A stretch of DNA of 64,000 nucleotides, taken from Craterostigma plantagineum. Taxonomy: Eukaryota; Streptophyta; Magnoliopsida; Lamiales; Linderniaceae. The stretch is taken from positions 26,335-90,334 of the forward strand of contig JAPQWV010001406.1 of assembly GCA_027422505.1 (NCBI GenBank). The letters run 5' to 3'. The first letter of the stretch is position 1, and each line of letters opens with the position of its first letter. Below the pieces are notes generated by a model. The model had not been told where the DNA came from, did not search any database, and saw nothing but the letters and a program-made list of their open reading frames with translations. The position numbers and the translations under genes are program-made. Positions 24,412-35,989 of this stretch are shown here, piece by piece.

Positions 24412-24758
24412 ATGTGTTTTGTGTGTGTGTGTGCAGGTAAATTAATACACGCATGTATTATTGATCTTCTAGAAAAGAAGAGAAAGAATCAATGAGAGAT
24501 TGAGAATGCTGCAGAACCTTGTCCCAAATGGAACCAAGGTGCGCACTTTATATACATTCTATTGCATTCTTGAATAAATGAACTACATGAATATTTGACA
24601 TTCACATATAGGTGGACATTAGTACAATGCTTGAAGAAGCTGTAAAGTATGTCAAGTTCTTACAGTTTCAGATTAAGCTATTGAGCTCTGATGATCTATG
24701 GATGTACGCTCCAATTGCCTACAATGGGATGGACATAGGTCTTTTTGATCTAATTTAA
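23621..24758 (+). CDS. bHLH transcription factor, RSL (RHD6-like) class II type
   Basis: Four exons: 23621-24054, 24166-24336, 24473-24538 and 24612-24758. The protein (about 272 residues) begins MDLVGMK and has the RSL N-terminal pattern [19 protein letters not shown]. It then shows the RSL bHLH domain [40 protein letters not shown] and [20 protein letters not shown], and the conserved tail [17 protein letters not shown] proteins drive root-hair and other tip growth. One base appears missing near 23639 (aaggcg for aagggcg), needed to join the start to VWSS. An in-frame TAG at 23896-23898 in exon 1 is unexplained: a further indel pair or a real premature stop. The closest Arabidopsis relatives are RSL2-RSL5; I cannot say which. 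Confidence 0.85.
24372..24434. repeat. (TG)n microsatellite in bHLH intron 2
   Basis: tatatg then gtgtgt repeats end in tgtgcag about 35 bases before the exon 3 acceptor. Confidence 0.9.
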
Positions 24759-24836
24759 AGACAACAATGGTCGTTGGTTGTCTCATATCTGTGAACAAAC
24801 ACTTATTGCATGTCTTTATCTAGCGGAAAATCCTCA

Positions 24837-24905
24837 TCAAGAATCAATAGTGTGATGTAAATGATGAATATAATGAAAATAAGTTAATATTCCAGCATGT
24901 ATATG

Positions 24906-24946
<41 letters not shown>

Positions 24947-25840
24947 TATTCAGAGTGGATATGAAGATAAACCATCTTCTAAACATGGCAAAGCATTGCT
25001 CGGGTTTGTACTCTGGCGCAGTGTGTCCAGCACCCTGAATTAAAGAACAAACGCTAATAAAAAAGTTTGTAAAATAGAATCGCATTAATAAAAAAAAAAT
25101 GTGAAAGTTGTTTATTTGTCTTGCCTTCACGGGCATAGGTGAGAACACCTTCATTGTTTTGTACTTCATGGTATACCTGAAATTTAAAAAGAAAGTACTC
25201 TAAGTGCTCGTTTGGTTGATAGATTTATATTTAGGACGTTTATTTAGTAAGGGTTTATATAAAACAAATTAATGGGTATAAATAAAATGCGTGTTTGGTT
25301 AGTGGGTTTAAATAAACACATGTGAGGAGGTGTGTTTATTTAAACCCGTCTACATGGGTTAGAGTGGTTTTTATATAAACCAATGGTTTAGATAACCAAC
25401 GAACCAAACACGCTGACATGTTTCAAACCCAAGTTTAAAATTACTAAACCCGTTACCAAACAAGCACTAAATGTTCCTTCAAGTGATTAATGAACGTAGG
25501 AATTACAGAGAAGAAACTAACCCGGCGACTTGGGAATTCACAGTCCAAGCCCTCCAATCTTCATCGAGAGTGAGATTTAGAGCACGAATCCATTTCAATG
25601 TACTCATGTAAGGAAATCATGTCGTGATCGCCACTGAAAAGTAGTAAAAGATCGTAGGATATGAATTTAGAGCTCTTTCGTAACGGTACATTAATTTTTT
25701 TTTAGAAGGTGTCAGCTCACCTGTAAATCAGAGCTTGATACCTTTCTTGCTGAGCAGCAGATGATGCTCGAAGACGCTCTCAACGTCTGACTCGTAAGGT
25801 AGGTCTTGTTGCATCTTTTCCAAACTGTTTTTGTTCCCTT

Positions 25841-25871
<31 letters not shown>

Positions 25872-27802
25872 TATATATATATGTATATATATTAATTTCT
25901 CGCCCGACAACATTAATAAAAATATGATCTATGGATTCATACCTTTCTGATGTGAAGAGCTTCTCGAACAGTTTCGTCATCAGCCCAAATATATGAAAGG
26001 AGATAATGATTCGCCTGCAGCAAGTGGCCATTCTTCATACAAGTATGATGTAGTAGAAGTCTTCTTCTCCAATTAATCAGAATATGTGCATTTACTTACA
26101 CGGCAAGATGATGATTCCTCATCTTCGTGCAGAAGTATATGATCAGATTCATTATCTTCGAAAGGCAATAGCTTTATGTTATTACCACTCTCGTGTTTCG
26201 GAGATATCAATCTGCATTTCGGCTCTAGCACATGGCCTCGTTGATAAGGCGCGTACACTTTTAAAGGGAAAAAAGAAAGAAAAACGTGATTAAGGAAATA
26301 GAGATAGAGATTGCATAGTGTGCAAGAAACTGTACGAAAAAGATCAACGGTATAGCAAGAACTCACCTCATTGCAAAGATGAAGTGCGTATTTGCACTGT
26401 ATATTGTCTGGGTCTGGGTTCGAGTACTCGCCATTACAGCTTTTCTTTGCCAGCTGATTGAGTTTAGTTGGTATATTTTCAGAATTTTTACACTTGAAAC
26501 TAAATATTATGGACTATGTGAACGAAAAGCATACCTCAAGTACTCATCTGAGACGAGCCCCATTCTGTGAGCAAAGGGAATTTTTTCGTTACCGTCCTCA
26601 TCATCGTTTAATGATCCATTGCCAACAATATAACCCTGATTCGATCCTCAAAACCATCACTCGTCAATCTTCTACGTCTTACAATTACGCGAACATTTCT
26701 TTTTTCACATATCTTATTACCTGGAGAAACAACCGTGGCTTGAGTCCAGCTTCATTGGCTGGAAAGTTAACAAAGAGAACACCACGATAGAACTCAATTT
26801 CCCATGATGTAATAGAAAAGAACAAGAAGAAGATCATCACAACTTAATTTTACTTTTTCCCTAGAAATTCCACCTTTATCTATATCCAGAGCTAACATGG
26901 GCACGATTTTGCCTCCGTAAGAGTCACCAGCGATGTAGAGAAGATTCGAGGTGAAATTCGGGTGATCTGATAACCACTGCAACGTCATCAGAATGATATT
27001 ATTGACTGATAACTTTAATATATAAGATTCTCATGCTAAATCGGTTTCAAGGTGATTAGTCTCATTTATAACTCACCTTTCTCAAGAAAGTATGATTGAT
27101 TTGCGTCGTATCGGTGTCGTTTGTAGCGTAGTTTTCTGCTTTGGTTGCGTACGAAAACCCAGTCCCGGCAGGATAGTCGAGGAAGATTATGTTGGCAACC
27201 TAAGAATACATAAATTTATTACACAGATCGACTGCAAGAATATGTTAATAAAGACAACCTTCGTCCAAGAATACTTGTTGATTCTGAAAGAAGGCAAGTT
27301 TCCATCAAAAGCATCATAATCAAAGATCAACGGACCTGCACAACACACCATACACACGCACACACAAAGCAGGGCACATTAAACGACCGAAAATAAAGAA
27401 AAGAATGACCTAAAGATGATCGACCCACCAATTTCATAAACGAGACCCGAAAACCGGAGCAACCCGGCCCACCAGTTAGCCAAGCACCAAAGGGTCTTTC
27501 TGTGTGATCACCCTCTGATTCGATGAAGTAGTAAAACAGCTGCAGTTCATCGTTTTTCTCCACTCCAACATATCTAAGTGAGAAAAACACAGAATTTATT
27601 GATAAAACATAGAAATAGAAAGATAACCAAAAGAGAGAATGGAGTAACGAACAAACCCTGTCTCGAGCTTGAAGGGAAGTGTACCATTATAACCAGGCAG
27701 AGTCTTGATCACATGCTGTGAAGTTGCCACTAAGATAGCGTTGTTGAGGACATGAAGGCAAGCTAGTGCTAGAATGATTCTGTGTCTTAACCAAGACTCC
27801 AT
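24837..27802 (-). CDS. Serine carboxypeptidase-like protein (SCPL, group I)
   Basis: The start at 27802 gives [20 protein letters not shown], a probable secretory signal. Exons follow at about 27657-27802, 27429-27573, 27259-27335, 27077-27199, 26854-26976, 26721-26758, 26535-26635 and 26367-26453, then further exons to 24837. Family landmarks: [50 protein letters not shown], the serine motif [23 protein letters not shown], the aspartate motif GDHDM and the histidine motif [14 protein letters not shown], so the whole Ser-Asp-His triad is present. Plant SCPL clade I includes vacuolar acyltransferases using glucose esters; peptidase or acyltransferase cannot be told apart here. Single-base breaks occur near 25745, 25600 and 27455. 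The C terminus runs into a (TA) repeat. Confidence 0.88.
24900..24945. repeat. (TA)n microsatellite at the SCPL 3' end
   Basis: About 40 bases of alternating ta. On the minus strand it is read in frame as alternating Tyr-Ile after [13 protein letters not shown]. Confidence 0.9.
25204..25467. mobile_element. Tourist-like MITE (PIF/Harbinger) in SCPL intron
   Basis: The ends gtgctcgtttggtt and the reverse complement of aaccaaacaagcac-like sequence form a terminal inverted repeat. A TAA trinucleotide lies on both sides (25201-25203 and 25468-25470), the PIF/Harbinger target. 264 bp, no coding capacity, rich in taaaccc/gggttta blocks. Confidence 0.75.
25842..25890. repeat. (TA)n / tatatg microsatellite in SCPL intron
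   Basis: Two blocks of alternating ta separated by tgtatatata. Confidence 0.85.
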
Positions 27803-28154
27803 TGTCTTAACACTTCCCCTTTCAGCGATTCATCAGTTTTGCTGAACTTAACACTAAATCTTTATGTGACTGAGAGATTGAAGACAATGTTTGACACGTA
27901 ATTCAAGGTAATTGGATATAGGTGTTCAATTCCATATTGGCTAAGGACTTCCGAGGGCAACATCATGCGACTACTAATCTTATCATCAACTACTCAAATA
28001 CTCCAAATAAATATGCGATGAAGGAACCATGTTCTAGAAGATAGCTACTTATGCTCCAAAAAGTCCAAAAAAAAGTTCGAAAAACTGTACAGACAAAACA
28101 TCGAACAGTTGACATACAAAAAGATTCATAACAGCCGCATGAAGTCGTCATATT
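27803..28154. other. Intergenic region between SCPL and EVE genes
   Basis: Carries the SCPL upstream region (minus) and the EVE-gene 3' end. No further gene is seen. Confidence 0.4.
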
Positions 28155-28582
28155 TCACGTATACCCACCGCCCATCTCACAGATTCTGTCCCAAACGCGC
28201 TTCTCCACGGCCACGACGGACAGCCTCGGCTGCCTAAACAACCCAAAATCACCTTCGCTCTCCGAGAGCTCCTCTTTCATCTCGGCCAATCCCACGGCCT
28301 TACTCATCTCGCCCACCGCCCTCACGTCCACCGCACCAGCACCGTCTCCGCCGTCGTCGTACCACTCGCGCTCCACCTCCACGACGCCTACGACGCGGCG
28401 GTGCTTGCCTCCCGAGTGGTAGAAGAAGCACAGGTCGCCGGCGCGCATGCGCTTCATGTTTTTCTGGGCTTGCTTGTTTCTGACGCCGTCCCATTTCGTG
28501 ACGCCGCCGTTAGCCGCCTGGTCGGACCACGACACTCGCTCGGCTCGGTCTTTAGCAGCCAGTAGCTCTTGTCGTTTCCCAT
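28155..28582 (-). CDS. EVE-domain protein, thymocyte nuclear protein 1 (THYN1)-like
   Basis: Single exon, about 142 residues, starting MGNDKSYWLLKTEPSE at 28582. The EVE fold is represented by WSDQAANGGVTKWDGVRNKQ, MRAGDLCFFYHSGGKHRRVV, GVVEVEREWY and, near the C terminus, LSVVAVEKRVWDRI. EVE domains belong to the PUA-like superfamily and bind modified bases in nucleic acids; the plant protein's ligand is not established. The frame breaks at gagtgtcgtgg, where one G is missing to give the family sequence EWSWSDQ. An internal Met at 28535 would start a shorter form without the TEPSEW segment and is unlikely. It is divergently transcribed from the SHW1-like gene, with starts only 255 bp apart. 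Confidence 0.88.
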
Positions 28583-28837
28583 TGTCTTCTTTCTCTTGGT
28601 CTGAACTGAAGTTTGCTGTCCTTTTCCGTCTTTGTCGATCATCAGCTGATTTGGGTCGTGGGCTTCTTGGAAGATGTAAGAAAGGGCTCGAACTGTGTGG
28701 CCCACATTAATGGCTTTCCTACAGTTAATATTTTTATTTTTTGTATTTTTAAATCGATTATATATAAATCTTTTGGCCATCTAAATCTACCACAACCAAG
28801 CACTCCGCCATCATCTCGCCGGAAAACTTACCCATAA
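28583..28837. promoter_or_regulatory. Shared divergent promoter, EVE / SHW1
   Basis: The 255 bp between the two ATG codons must hold both leaders and core promoters. A TATA-like tatatataaatc occurs near 28759 (plus). Confidence 0.55.
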
Positions 28838-29668
28838 ATGGCGGCGACCATCGTCTCTCTCCACCTCAGTCCTCTATCCCATCACCATCCAAAATATCCT
28901 CTCTGTTATTACTCGAACCATCGCATTCCGCCGCTCGGTTTCCATCGATCAATCACTCCAAGCTCAATTCGCGCTCGAACGGCGGCGAATCCTAGAAGCG
29001 GTGTCGTTACGGGAGCCTTCGGAGACGATCTGTACGACGACCGCGACGAAGAAGACGAAGACGACGACGAGGAGGAGGAGGAAGAAGATAGGAGTCTGGA
29101 GTTTCTGGTTAGGTTCGTGGAGAACGTGTTTCGGAAAGTCTCGAGGAAAGCTCGCCGAGCCGTGAAATCCGTTCTTCCAGTCCCTATCTCGACGAAACTT
29201 GTAAGCCTATGACTACCTAAGCTCGAAGCTACCATTTGATTTGATCTTCAAGTGTCTCAGCTTAGCTTAATAGTGCTAGTTTGGAACGTGTAGGTTGGAT
29301 TTGCAGTCAACGGTACTCTAATTTTGACCTTCCTGTGGATTCTGAAAGCTTTCCTTCAGGTGATAATAATGCGTTTTCTTCTTGCTGGTGCTGATGATTA
29401 TGGTTCATTTTTTTCTCAATGGATGCTCTGTTCTGCATTTGTCCTAACCGATCAAAGTCTTCGATTGCTTTCCTCTTCGTACCATTACCAGCGTCTCGTT
29501 TTCTGTTTTAGGTAATCTGTACCCTCGGGAGCGTGATTTTCGCAAGTATTTTTGCTCGTTCGTGGAATATGGGCCGGAATCTCCTACTTCCAAGAAAATC
29601 GATTATACAGGGCAGAAGACGATCGACCCAAATCATGGACAGATACCCGGCCAGGGCCAGCCTTCTAA
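28838..29668 (+). CDS. SHORT HYPOCOTYL IN WHITE LIGHT 1 (SHW1)-like protein
   Basis: Three exons: 28838-29200, 29294-29359 and 29512-29668. The protein begins MAATIVSLHLSPLSHHH, a Ser/His-rich N terminus compatible with a plastid transit peptide, then has a long acidic run (DDRDEEDEDDDEEEEEEDRS), the conserved block LEFLVRFVENVFRKVSRKAR, AVKSVLPVPISTKL and two hydrophobic segments, VGFAVNGTLILTFLWILKAF and VICTLGSVIFASI. The family regulates light-controlled hypocotyl growth in Arabidopsis. One extra T in exon 3 (tattttt) shifts the frame. Without it the end reads LLVRGIWAGISYFQENR to a stop at 29668. The name rests on remembered similarity to SHW1 and is moderately sure. Confidence 0.78.
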
Positions 29669-29891
29669 TTCATGTTATTACCACATCAGAATCACATGTC
29701 TATGATTCGACATGAGAAAGATTCTACTAGAAATCTACTTGTAATTCTAGCAGGAGACACAAGCAGAGATGATGAAGTCGTCTTACCTGGAAAAGTTGAT
29801 ACTTGTATGTACTTCAGATAGTTGTAATATTCAATCTCAATTCGACTTTGTGATGGGCTATGCATAACTGTCAATTTAAAATACCTACAAA

Positions 29892-31242
29892 TTACAAGGC
29901 AGGACACGAAATTTGAGATCTAATTTGGAAGAGGAGGTGCTGTTGGTATATTTTCTCGTCTTCGAGCAGATCATATGGGTCGATGTACTCGGGTGGAGCG
30001 ACTGGGTATCTACTTCCATCGTGAACAAAGTCCGGCCCGAAATACTGCACCAATGATGAAATACAACGATTGAAACATAACAGTGCCGAAGGGATCGGTG
30101 GGATAATATCAGTTGAAGAGTTAAAGATGATGAAGTTGAACTAAAATGATCAATAGAACAGCATAGCCAAAGAACTGTATCATGTCAAAGTAAGAATGAA
30201 AATTAATGGACTGTGTTAAAGCAAAGTGCTATTATAAGACGAGGAGTGGGTACTTACCAATATACAGCAGTGAAGAAGGCGACAGTCACAAGAATTAGAG
30301 GCCAAAATGCCAGAAAAAAGGTCCCTCCCAGAGTAAGTAGAAGCTTGGCCCGTGGAAGCAAACCCTGATGGAAGGGATTGAAAGGTTGGTTTTTCGTATC
30401 AAGAAAGCATAACAGATTCAGTGATTATTATTCATTGTGATCATAGCTTCGTTGACAATGTAACAGAGCAATGATCACATGCCTCTAGGCCCTCGCTGTT
30501 AAGAGACATTGATGTCTCCCTTTGATTGAAAGTTTTTTATCCTCATCGGTAGAGACTCCATTTCTTGTCGAGTAGTTCCAACCGCCATCTTCTTCCTTGA
30601 ACTTTACTTTCTCGTCTCTGCTCGCTGCAGCGTTTTTTTCCTCGAGCAACGAAGTGGGCGTCATTCCTCTTCTTTTCAATTCTTTCATAAACAAAGACTC
30701 GGGAGGTTCTTCACCTGGTAAAATGCATGCCATAGTTTACAAAGTTACATCCAATATCAAATTATCAATGGCCAGGTGTATCTAAAACAAACGATTGCAC
30801 AACACACACACAACAGAGTAAAGGGAATTGCATAAAAAAAACAGGGATGGTTACTGCGGAAAATACAGACTACCATTCTTAGAAATGAGACTCAATATAG
30901 ACAGATACGAGGAAAAACAGCTAACTAAAATCTTCCGAAAAAAAGTTATATACTCGCGAACGACTACACCGCAGCTTGATAGACCTCAACTAAATCAATC
31001 AACGACAGTATCGAAATGCCTAATCTTGTCAAAATAAAAACACAAACGTCAAACACAACAGCAAACGATCTCACCTTTGCTTTGACTGTTGTTCTTATCG
31101 TCATCCCCGACTTTACACGAAACCCTAATCGCCTCCAATTGAGCTCGTGAAGCCTGCAAGTCCTCCTAATTGATGTCCTCGGATGAATAAACTTAACCTT
31201 CAAATCCAACGGAGTCGATCGCAACATCTGAACGCAAGCCAT
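29892..31242 (-). CDS. Conserved plastid-targeted membrane protein, unknown function
   Basis: The start MACVQMLRSTPLDLKVKFIH at 31242 is basic and hydroxylated, like a transit peptide. Later exons give EEPPESLFMKELKRRGMTPT, SLLEEKNAAASRDEKVKF, GLLPRAKLLLTLGGTFFLAF, WPLILVTVAFFTAVY and YFGPDFVHDGSRYPVAPPEY, with one clear transmembrane helix and a proline/tyrosine-rich tail ending at 29892. I recognise it as a conserved plant protein family but cannot name a function. A one-base deletion (aaa for aaaa near 30515) restores IKRETSMSLNSEGLEG when corrected. The intron after GLE appears to start with GC rather than GT. The exon 1/2 junction is out of phase by one base. Confidence 0.75.
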
Positions 31243-32230
31243 GGCCTGTTCCTTGGACTGATTACGGTTTACACCCGAAAGGATTCAACGAGCAAACCTA
31301 CCTACAATTCTCCTCCAAATAATTTCCCCGAAATAAAGAATTCGAGAATGGAGTAGAAGACGTGAGACGGCTATCGAAAGCAAAAGCAGTCCAATGGCAG
31401 CGATATTCCTGAATATACAAAATGATTAGCGTACGTTAGATGGAAATAGTTTCTATCCCGCTATCCTGCGCGGGATTTTACTCCTTGCTTTTCCGTGGCC
31501 ACGAGGACGGCATACGGAGCCTGACGATCTAGACCGTCAGATTTCAAGTTTCATGACGTGGCGAAATCAAGACCTTTGAGCTCAAATCAAATGATTGGCC
31601 TGCTTTGAGCCTCGATACAGTTTCTCCCCAATTGTATTTTCCCAGTTGTGCTACAAAATACAAAATACAAAATGATTGGCCTGCTTTGAACATTTTACGC
31701 AAAAGCTTAATTAAGGTTTTGGGATTTCTTAATGAACTTTAGTATTTTCCATTAGTAATGCTTTTATCAGGGTATATAATACATTAGACATAATTCACTT
31801 ACTTATTTTTTTTCGAAAAGATAATTTGCATTAATAACAAAGATAGCTAGATAGCTCTGGGGTCTCACCGGTACATCGTCAACCGGGAGAACAAAGGCCC
31901 ACAAGGGGAACAAACACTCCCACATCGAGAAAAAAGGGTCCACAAGGGACAAAAAAATCGACAGAAAACAGAACATCATTATCTACAATCAAGAACTAAA
32001 GAACCTATAACAGAAAAAACGATAATGATGAATCTACGATAGTCTTGATTTTAACCTGATATTCGACTTCTGGATTTTGTTCTCATCGAACTGAAGGCTC
32101 CACAAGGGAGAAAAGGCTCCCAACCCGAAGGTCGGAGAGACGAGGTCCCACCGCGGGGAGACTCGAGGCTGGGACGACGGAGGTGCTGGTGCGGGGGAGG
32201 TTGAGGTGGGGTTGGAGGCTGGACGCGGGG
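31243..32230. other. Intergenic region, no gene recognised
   Basis: A 24-bp direct repeat (aaatgattggcctgctttga) occurs near 31588 and 31668, joined by acaaaatacaaaatac repeats. The segment 31860-32000 has several cacaagggga/ccacaaggga repeats. No complete element could be delimited. Confidence 0.35.
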
Positions 32231-32331
32231 CGGCGTGGCCAGCGATTGGATGTGGACGGCGTGGCTGGTGGTGGGAGGCGGACAGCGTGGCCGGCGGTGG
32301 GAGGCGGTCGGCGTGGCCGGCGGTGGGAGTC
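32231..32331. repeat. GC-rich minisatellite
   Basis: About three imperfect copies of a unit like cggcgtggccggcggtggga. It falls just beyond the 3' end of the pyruvate kinase gene. Confidence 0.7.
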
Positions 32332-32483
32332 GTAATTTGTGATGACTTTGAAAATAAAGATTGTTTATGCTAGGAGTCAGAGTCGTTTCATAGCCGACAA
32401 TGAAATTCGTCTTTATTTCAGACTGCATATGGTCGAAATGCGCGAACCGCGATAACACCGTGTGGACATAATACAATCTTTCC

Positions 32484-35143
32484 TTAATCTATGGTCTTGA
32501 CCTGAATGGACTGAAACACAGTCCGAGCAGTCGAGGCCGGGACGATATCGGAGACCACCAAGATGGTGTCTCCCTCACCGACGAGCCCTTCGTTCCTCAA
32601 AAGGTCAACAGACTTACGAACGTTGGAATCCATGTCGTCCGATAGGCCCATGAGCAATGGAGTCACTCCCCACTGGAGGTTGAGCGCCATCCTCGTGGCC
32701 TCGTCGTCCGTGAACGCGAACACGGGCGGGTTCGGACGGTTCCTCGAGACGAGTGACGCCATCTCCCCGAGCCTGGTGTAGACGAATATCGCGTCCAGTC
32801 CGAGGTTGTTGGCTGCAAAATGATGCGAAGAAAAAAAAATATTGGTTATCTTCGTTAAAATTTCGAAAGTTCTGATTTTTTTCTAAAACGGAACGTCGAC
32901 GAGACATGCGTAAATGGCGAAAACACACCCTTAGTCGAATATCATTACTTGTGGATGATGGAAACTTCAACGGCCAACTAACGGAATCACAATTTAAGGA
33001 CACTAATTTAAAAATCGAAGCAATTTAAAGACGCAATTAGGTCTCCATAGGAGCTTGCTATATAGGAACACGGACTTCAAAACTGGAGCAATTTAAGGAC
33101 ACAATTAGGTTTCACATTCACGTTCGTGTAAATTGCTTAGGGTGTGTTTGGTTCAAAGCATTTATTGAGGAAATGAAAAGAAATGGAAAAATTAAGTTTA
33201 AAGCAAAACATGAAACTATGGAGGATGAAGAAAAAACTAGTGTTCCTAAATAACAAGCTCCTAATTTCGCTGTCCTGCATGCGTCACTCCCCAATTTACG
33301 CGGCGGAAAAAAGCAGCTAAGCCTAAAACGGATCCCTACACCGATCAACTTACCCATCTCCACGGCGCAGTCACATATCTGCTCGCCGATTCGGTCCGAG
33401 AACGACGACTCCCTCGACCGCGTCTCGGCGCGACGCTCCTCGGGCTCTCTTCCCGACTCCAGAGCTCCATCCGACCGCTCGTCGTTCGTAGCACGGCGAG
33501 CGCCTTTTGCCCGTAAGGGCCGATGGCCGACTCGCCGGAAAGCATAAGCGCGTCGGAATACTGCCTTACGGCCTCGGAAACGTCGGCCACCTCGGCCCTC
33601 GTCGGCGTCGGATACTCGACCATCGATTCCAATAGCTGGGAAGCCACCACGACTGGCTTCTTGAGGTTTCTGCAGATGCACGTGATCCTTTCCTGGACCG
33701 TTGGGATTTCCTCGAGAGGCACTTCCACGCCGAGGTCTCCTCGGGCTATCATGATTCCGTCCGAGGCCTCGACGATTTCTTCCAAGTTTTGGAGCGCCTC
33801 CAAGCTCTCGATCTTCGCCAGGACTTGCATGCCCTATCATATTGTTGGAAAATTATATAAACCTAAAAAAAAATGATGCACTCCTTTCAGGGTTTACCGT
33901 TAGGAAAAGTGATCACTTAACAAATATATCATGATTTGATCTCAAAACGCCGATTATTGGGAAGGTTTTCGATCGTATTAACGCTAGTTTTACTTGGAGG
34001 ATTTGGTCGAGAGGTAGTTCTTGAGGTGGGAGACGGCGTCGGCGTCGTTGACGAACGACAACGCGAAGAAATCGACGCCTTCGGAGATTCCGAAATCGAC
34101 GTCCGACCAATCCTGTAATTTTGAGTCCACGCCTTAACATCTTCGCGCGGTAATAATTAGGAAATTGGGGCGAACGAATTTGTCGAAAAAGTGGCGTAAA
34201 AACCTTCGACGAAAGAGTCGGGAGCTCGCTATTCTTCTCGAGAAGCCTTCCGTTCCTCCAAAAGCTCAGCTTTGCTCGTGGTAAGAACAGGCCGGGATCG
34301 GTACATTCGCAGCGCAGATCATTGCCGACCTTTTCTACGACCTCGAAAGTCGCCATTCCGCCGTCGATTACGATTTCGTCTCCCACGTTAACGCCTGAAG
34401 GGACGACACCGTAAATAAAAACGCATCGATAGATAAAAACTCGAACTTTGAATCGATTTTTTTTATCCTAAGCCCACCTTCGGCGAATCCTTCGTAATTT
34501 GCTTGGACTGTGAAAGGTCGAGAACCGTGGAACTCTTCGGTAGTGAAGAACCATATAGAACCATCCTAAGAAGGCAGAAATTACAGGGTAAGTCTAACAA
34601 AGGAAGTGTAATAAGCTGAGAATAGAAAGCTTCGCTTAGGTACCTCGCTTTAACGGTTGAGGAAGAACCATGGTCGACGACGTGAATCTGACTGCCTTCG
34701 GTGTCGATCATCACTGAGACGCAATAGCCCTTCTCTTCATTCAGCTTTTTGATCTTCCTAATGACGTCTCTGTGCCAATCTCTGGTGTTATGGCACATGT
34801 TTAGCCTGGCAACATTCATCCCATTTGCGGCTAATTTCTCCAAATCGTCGATTGAAGAGCAGGCCGGCCCTATTGTGCAGACGAGCTTCGTCTTCCTTAA
34901 GCCGAGGAAGCCTTTTTCTCTCAGTTCTTGCTCGGAAACTACGTCGAGTCGAAGCGAACAACTCTTTGGTTCAAGTGAGATTTCTTGCATCACGGCTTGT
35001 GTAGTCGTTCTTGAAAAGCTGGGCTTTGACTTGCTGAAGTGAAGTCCATGGCTAGAAAGTGGGAGGCCTTTCGATGGGTCGAGAAAGCTCTGTTTCTTGT
35101 GAATCCCATGGAATTTCAGGGCAAAACCGTTCACCAAAGCCAT
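32484..35143 (-). CDS. Plastidial pyruvate kinase (PKP3 / isozyme A type)
   Basis: The start at 35143 gives [20 protein letters not shown], a transit-peptide-like N terminus. Then follow [103 protein letters not shown], the active-site block [15 protein letters not shown], the Mg-binding [26 protein letters not shown] and [20 protein letters not shown]. The C-terminal exon (from about 32816) has [20 protein letters not shown] and [10 protein letters not shown]. It converts phosphoenolpyruvate and ADP to pyruvate and ATP in plastids, feeding fatty acid synthesis. At least one frame break lies near 33425-33445 (REESP). Intron-exon junctions beyond those seen are approximate. Confidence 0.93.
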
Positions 35144-35705
35144 GACCTTTTTTTTTGCAAGAATGGTCTACTTCGGAAATGGAGGAAATAAAGGGATTTT
35201 TGGCAAAGATCTCAGACTAAGAAGGGTTCTTCGTTAGAAACGAGAGATGTCTGCTTTCTGACAAGATCTACGGATTTTACAAAGGCGAATAGCAGCTCAG
35301 CTTTTTTGTGCCACTTGAACTTTACAAGTTGCACGCTTTCAGAACGAGTGCTACAAACAATGGTGAAACGGTATATTATTCTTTGCTTCAGTTGGACTTT
35401 TGTGGGGCTTCAGCTGTGTTCATGTATCAAGAAATTCTAAACAAAAAGACTTTTAGTATTATGAAATGAGGGGTGCAATCACTCGAGGACGGCGGCGCGT
35501 GCCTTCCAACTAACACTTTCTGGCTTTACTGGTCACTACTCACTACAACACTGTACATAGGTTGAGTTCTATTCGCCAGACTGAATTTAATAACAAAACG
35601 TGGGACTGCCGTTTATGTTGGTGACAATTCACACATTTATTTTCTTCTCAAGTCAGTTATTGCATATCGGTAAAGAGAAAAACAAAGGAAACATTATTAT
35701 AATAA
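35144..35705. promoter_or_regulatory. Upstream region of pyruvate kinase
   Basis: Leader and promoter of the minus-strand pyruvate kinase gene, ending at the Helitron 3' terminus. No ORF of note. Confidence 0.4.
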
Positions 35706-35735
35706 CTAGCGTAACCCCGTGCGTTGCACGGGTTA
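35706..35735 (-). other. Helitron 3' terminal hairpin and CTAG end
   Basis: Plus strand ctagcgtaaccccgtgcgtt then gcacgggtt. The stem is 7-9 bp with loop aac, and the spacer to ctag is about six bases. Confidence 0.85.
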
Positions 35736-35989
35736 TTTTTAAGAGATTTTTAGTTTATTAGATATATTGTTATCGGAAAGACCTGACATCCGTGATCGGG
35801 CCAACTATTTTATAGTAGACCCGAAATCCGCCCATTTGTTTTGTAGTGGACCCAAGACCCGCCCAATTACACGACTGCGTCAATAACAGTCGTGCAAAAA
35901 CAGGACAAACCCTAAATAAATGTTAATCATAGATTACGAAATTAGAAACATAATTATGTAGAACTTCAAACAAAAAAATCAGAGAGAAA

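Noticed and set aside
31800..32060. Possible LINE or SINE tail (poly-T, then cacaagggga repeats)
   Set aside because: No target duplication, promoter boxes or reverse transcriptase could be found to define an element.
32051..32476. Proline-rich minus ORF of 141 codons
   Set aside because: It is the translation of the GC-rich minisatellite 3' of pyruvate kinase, with no start context or domain.
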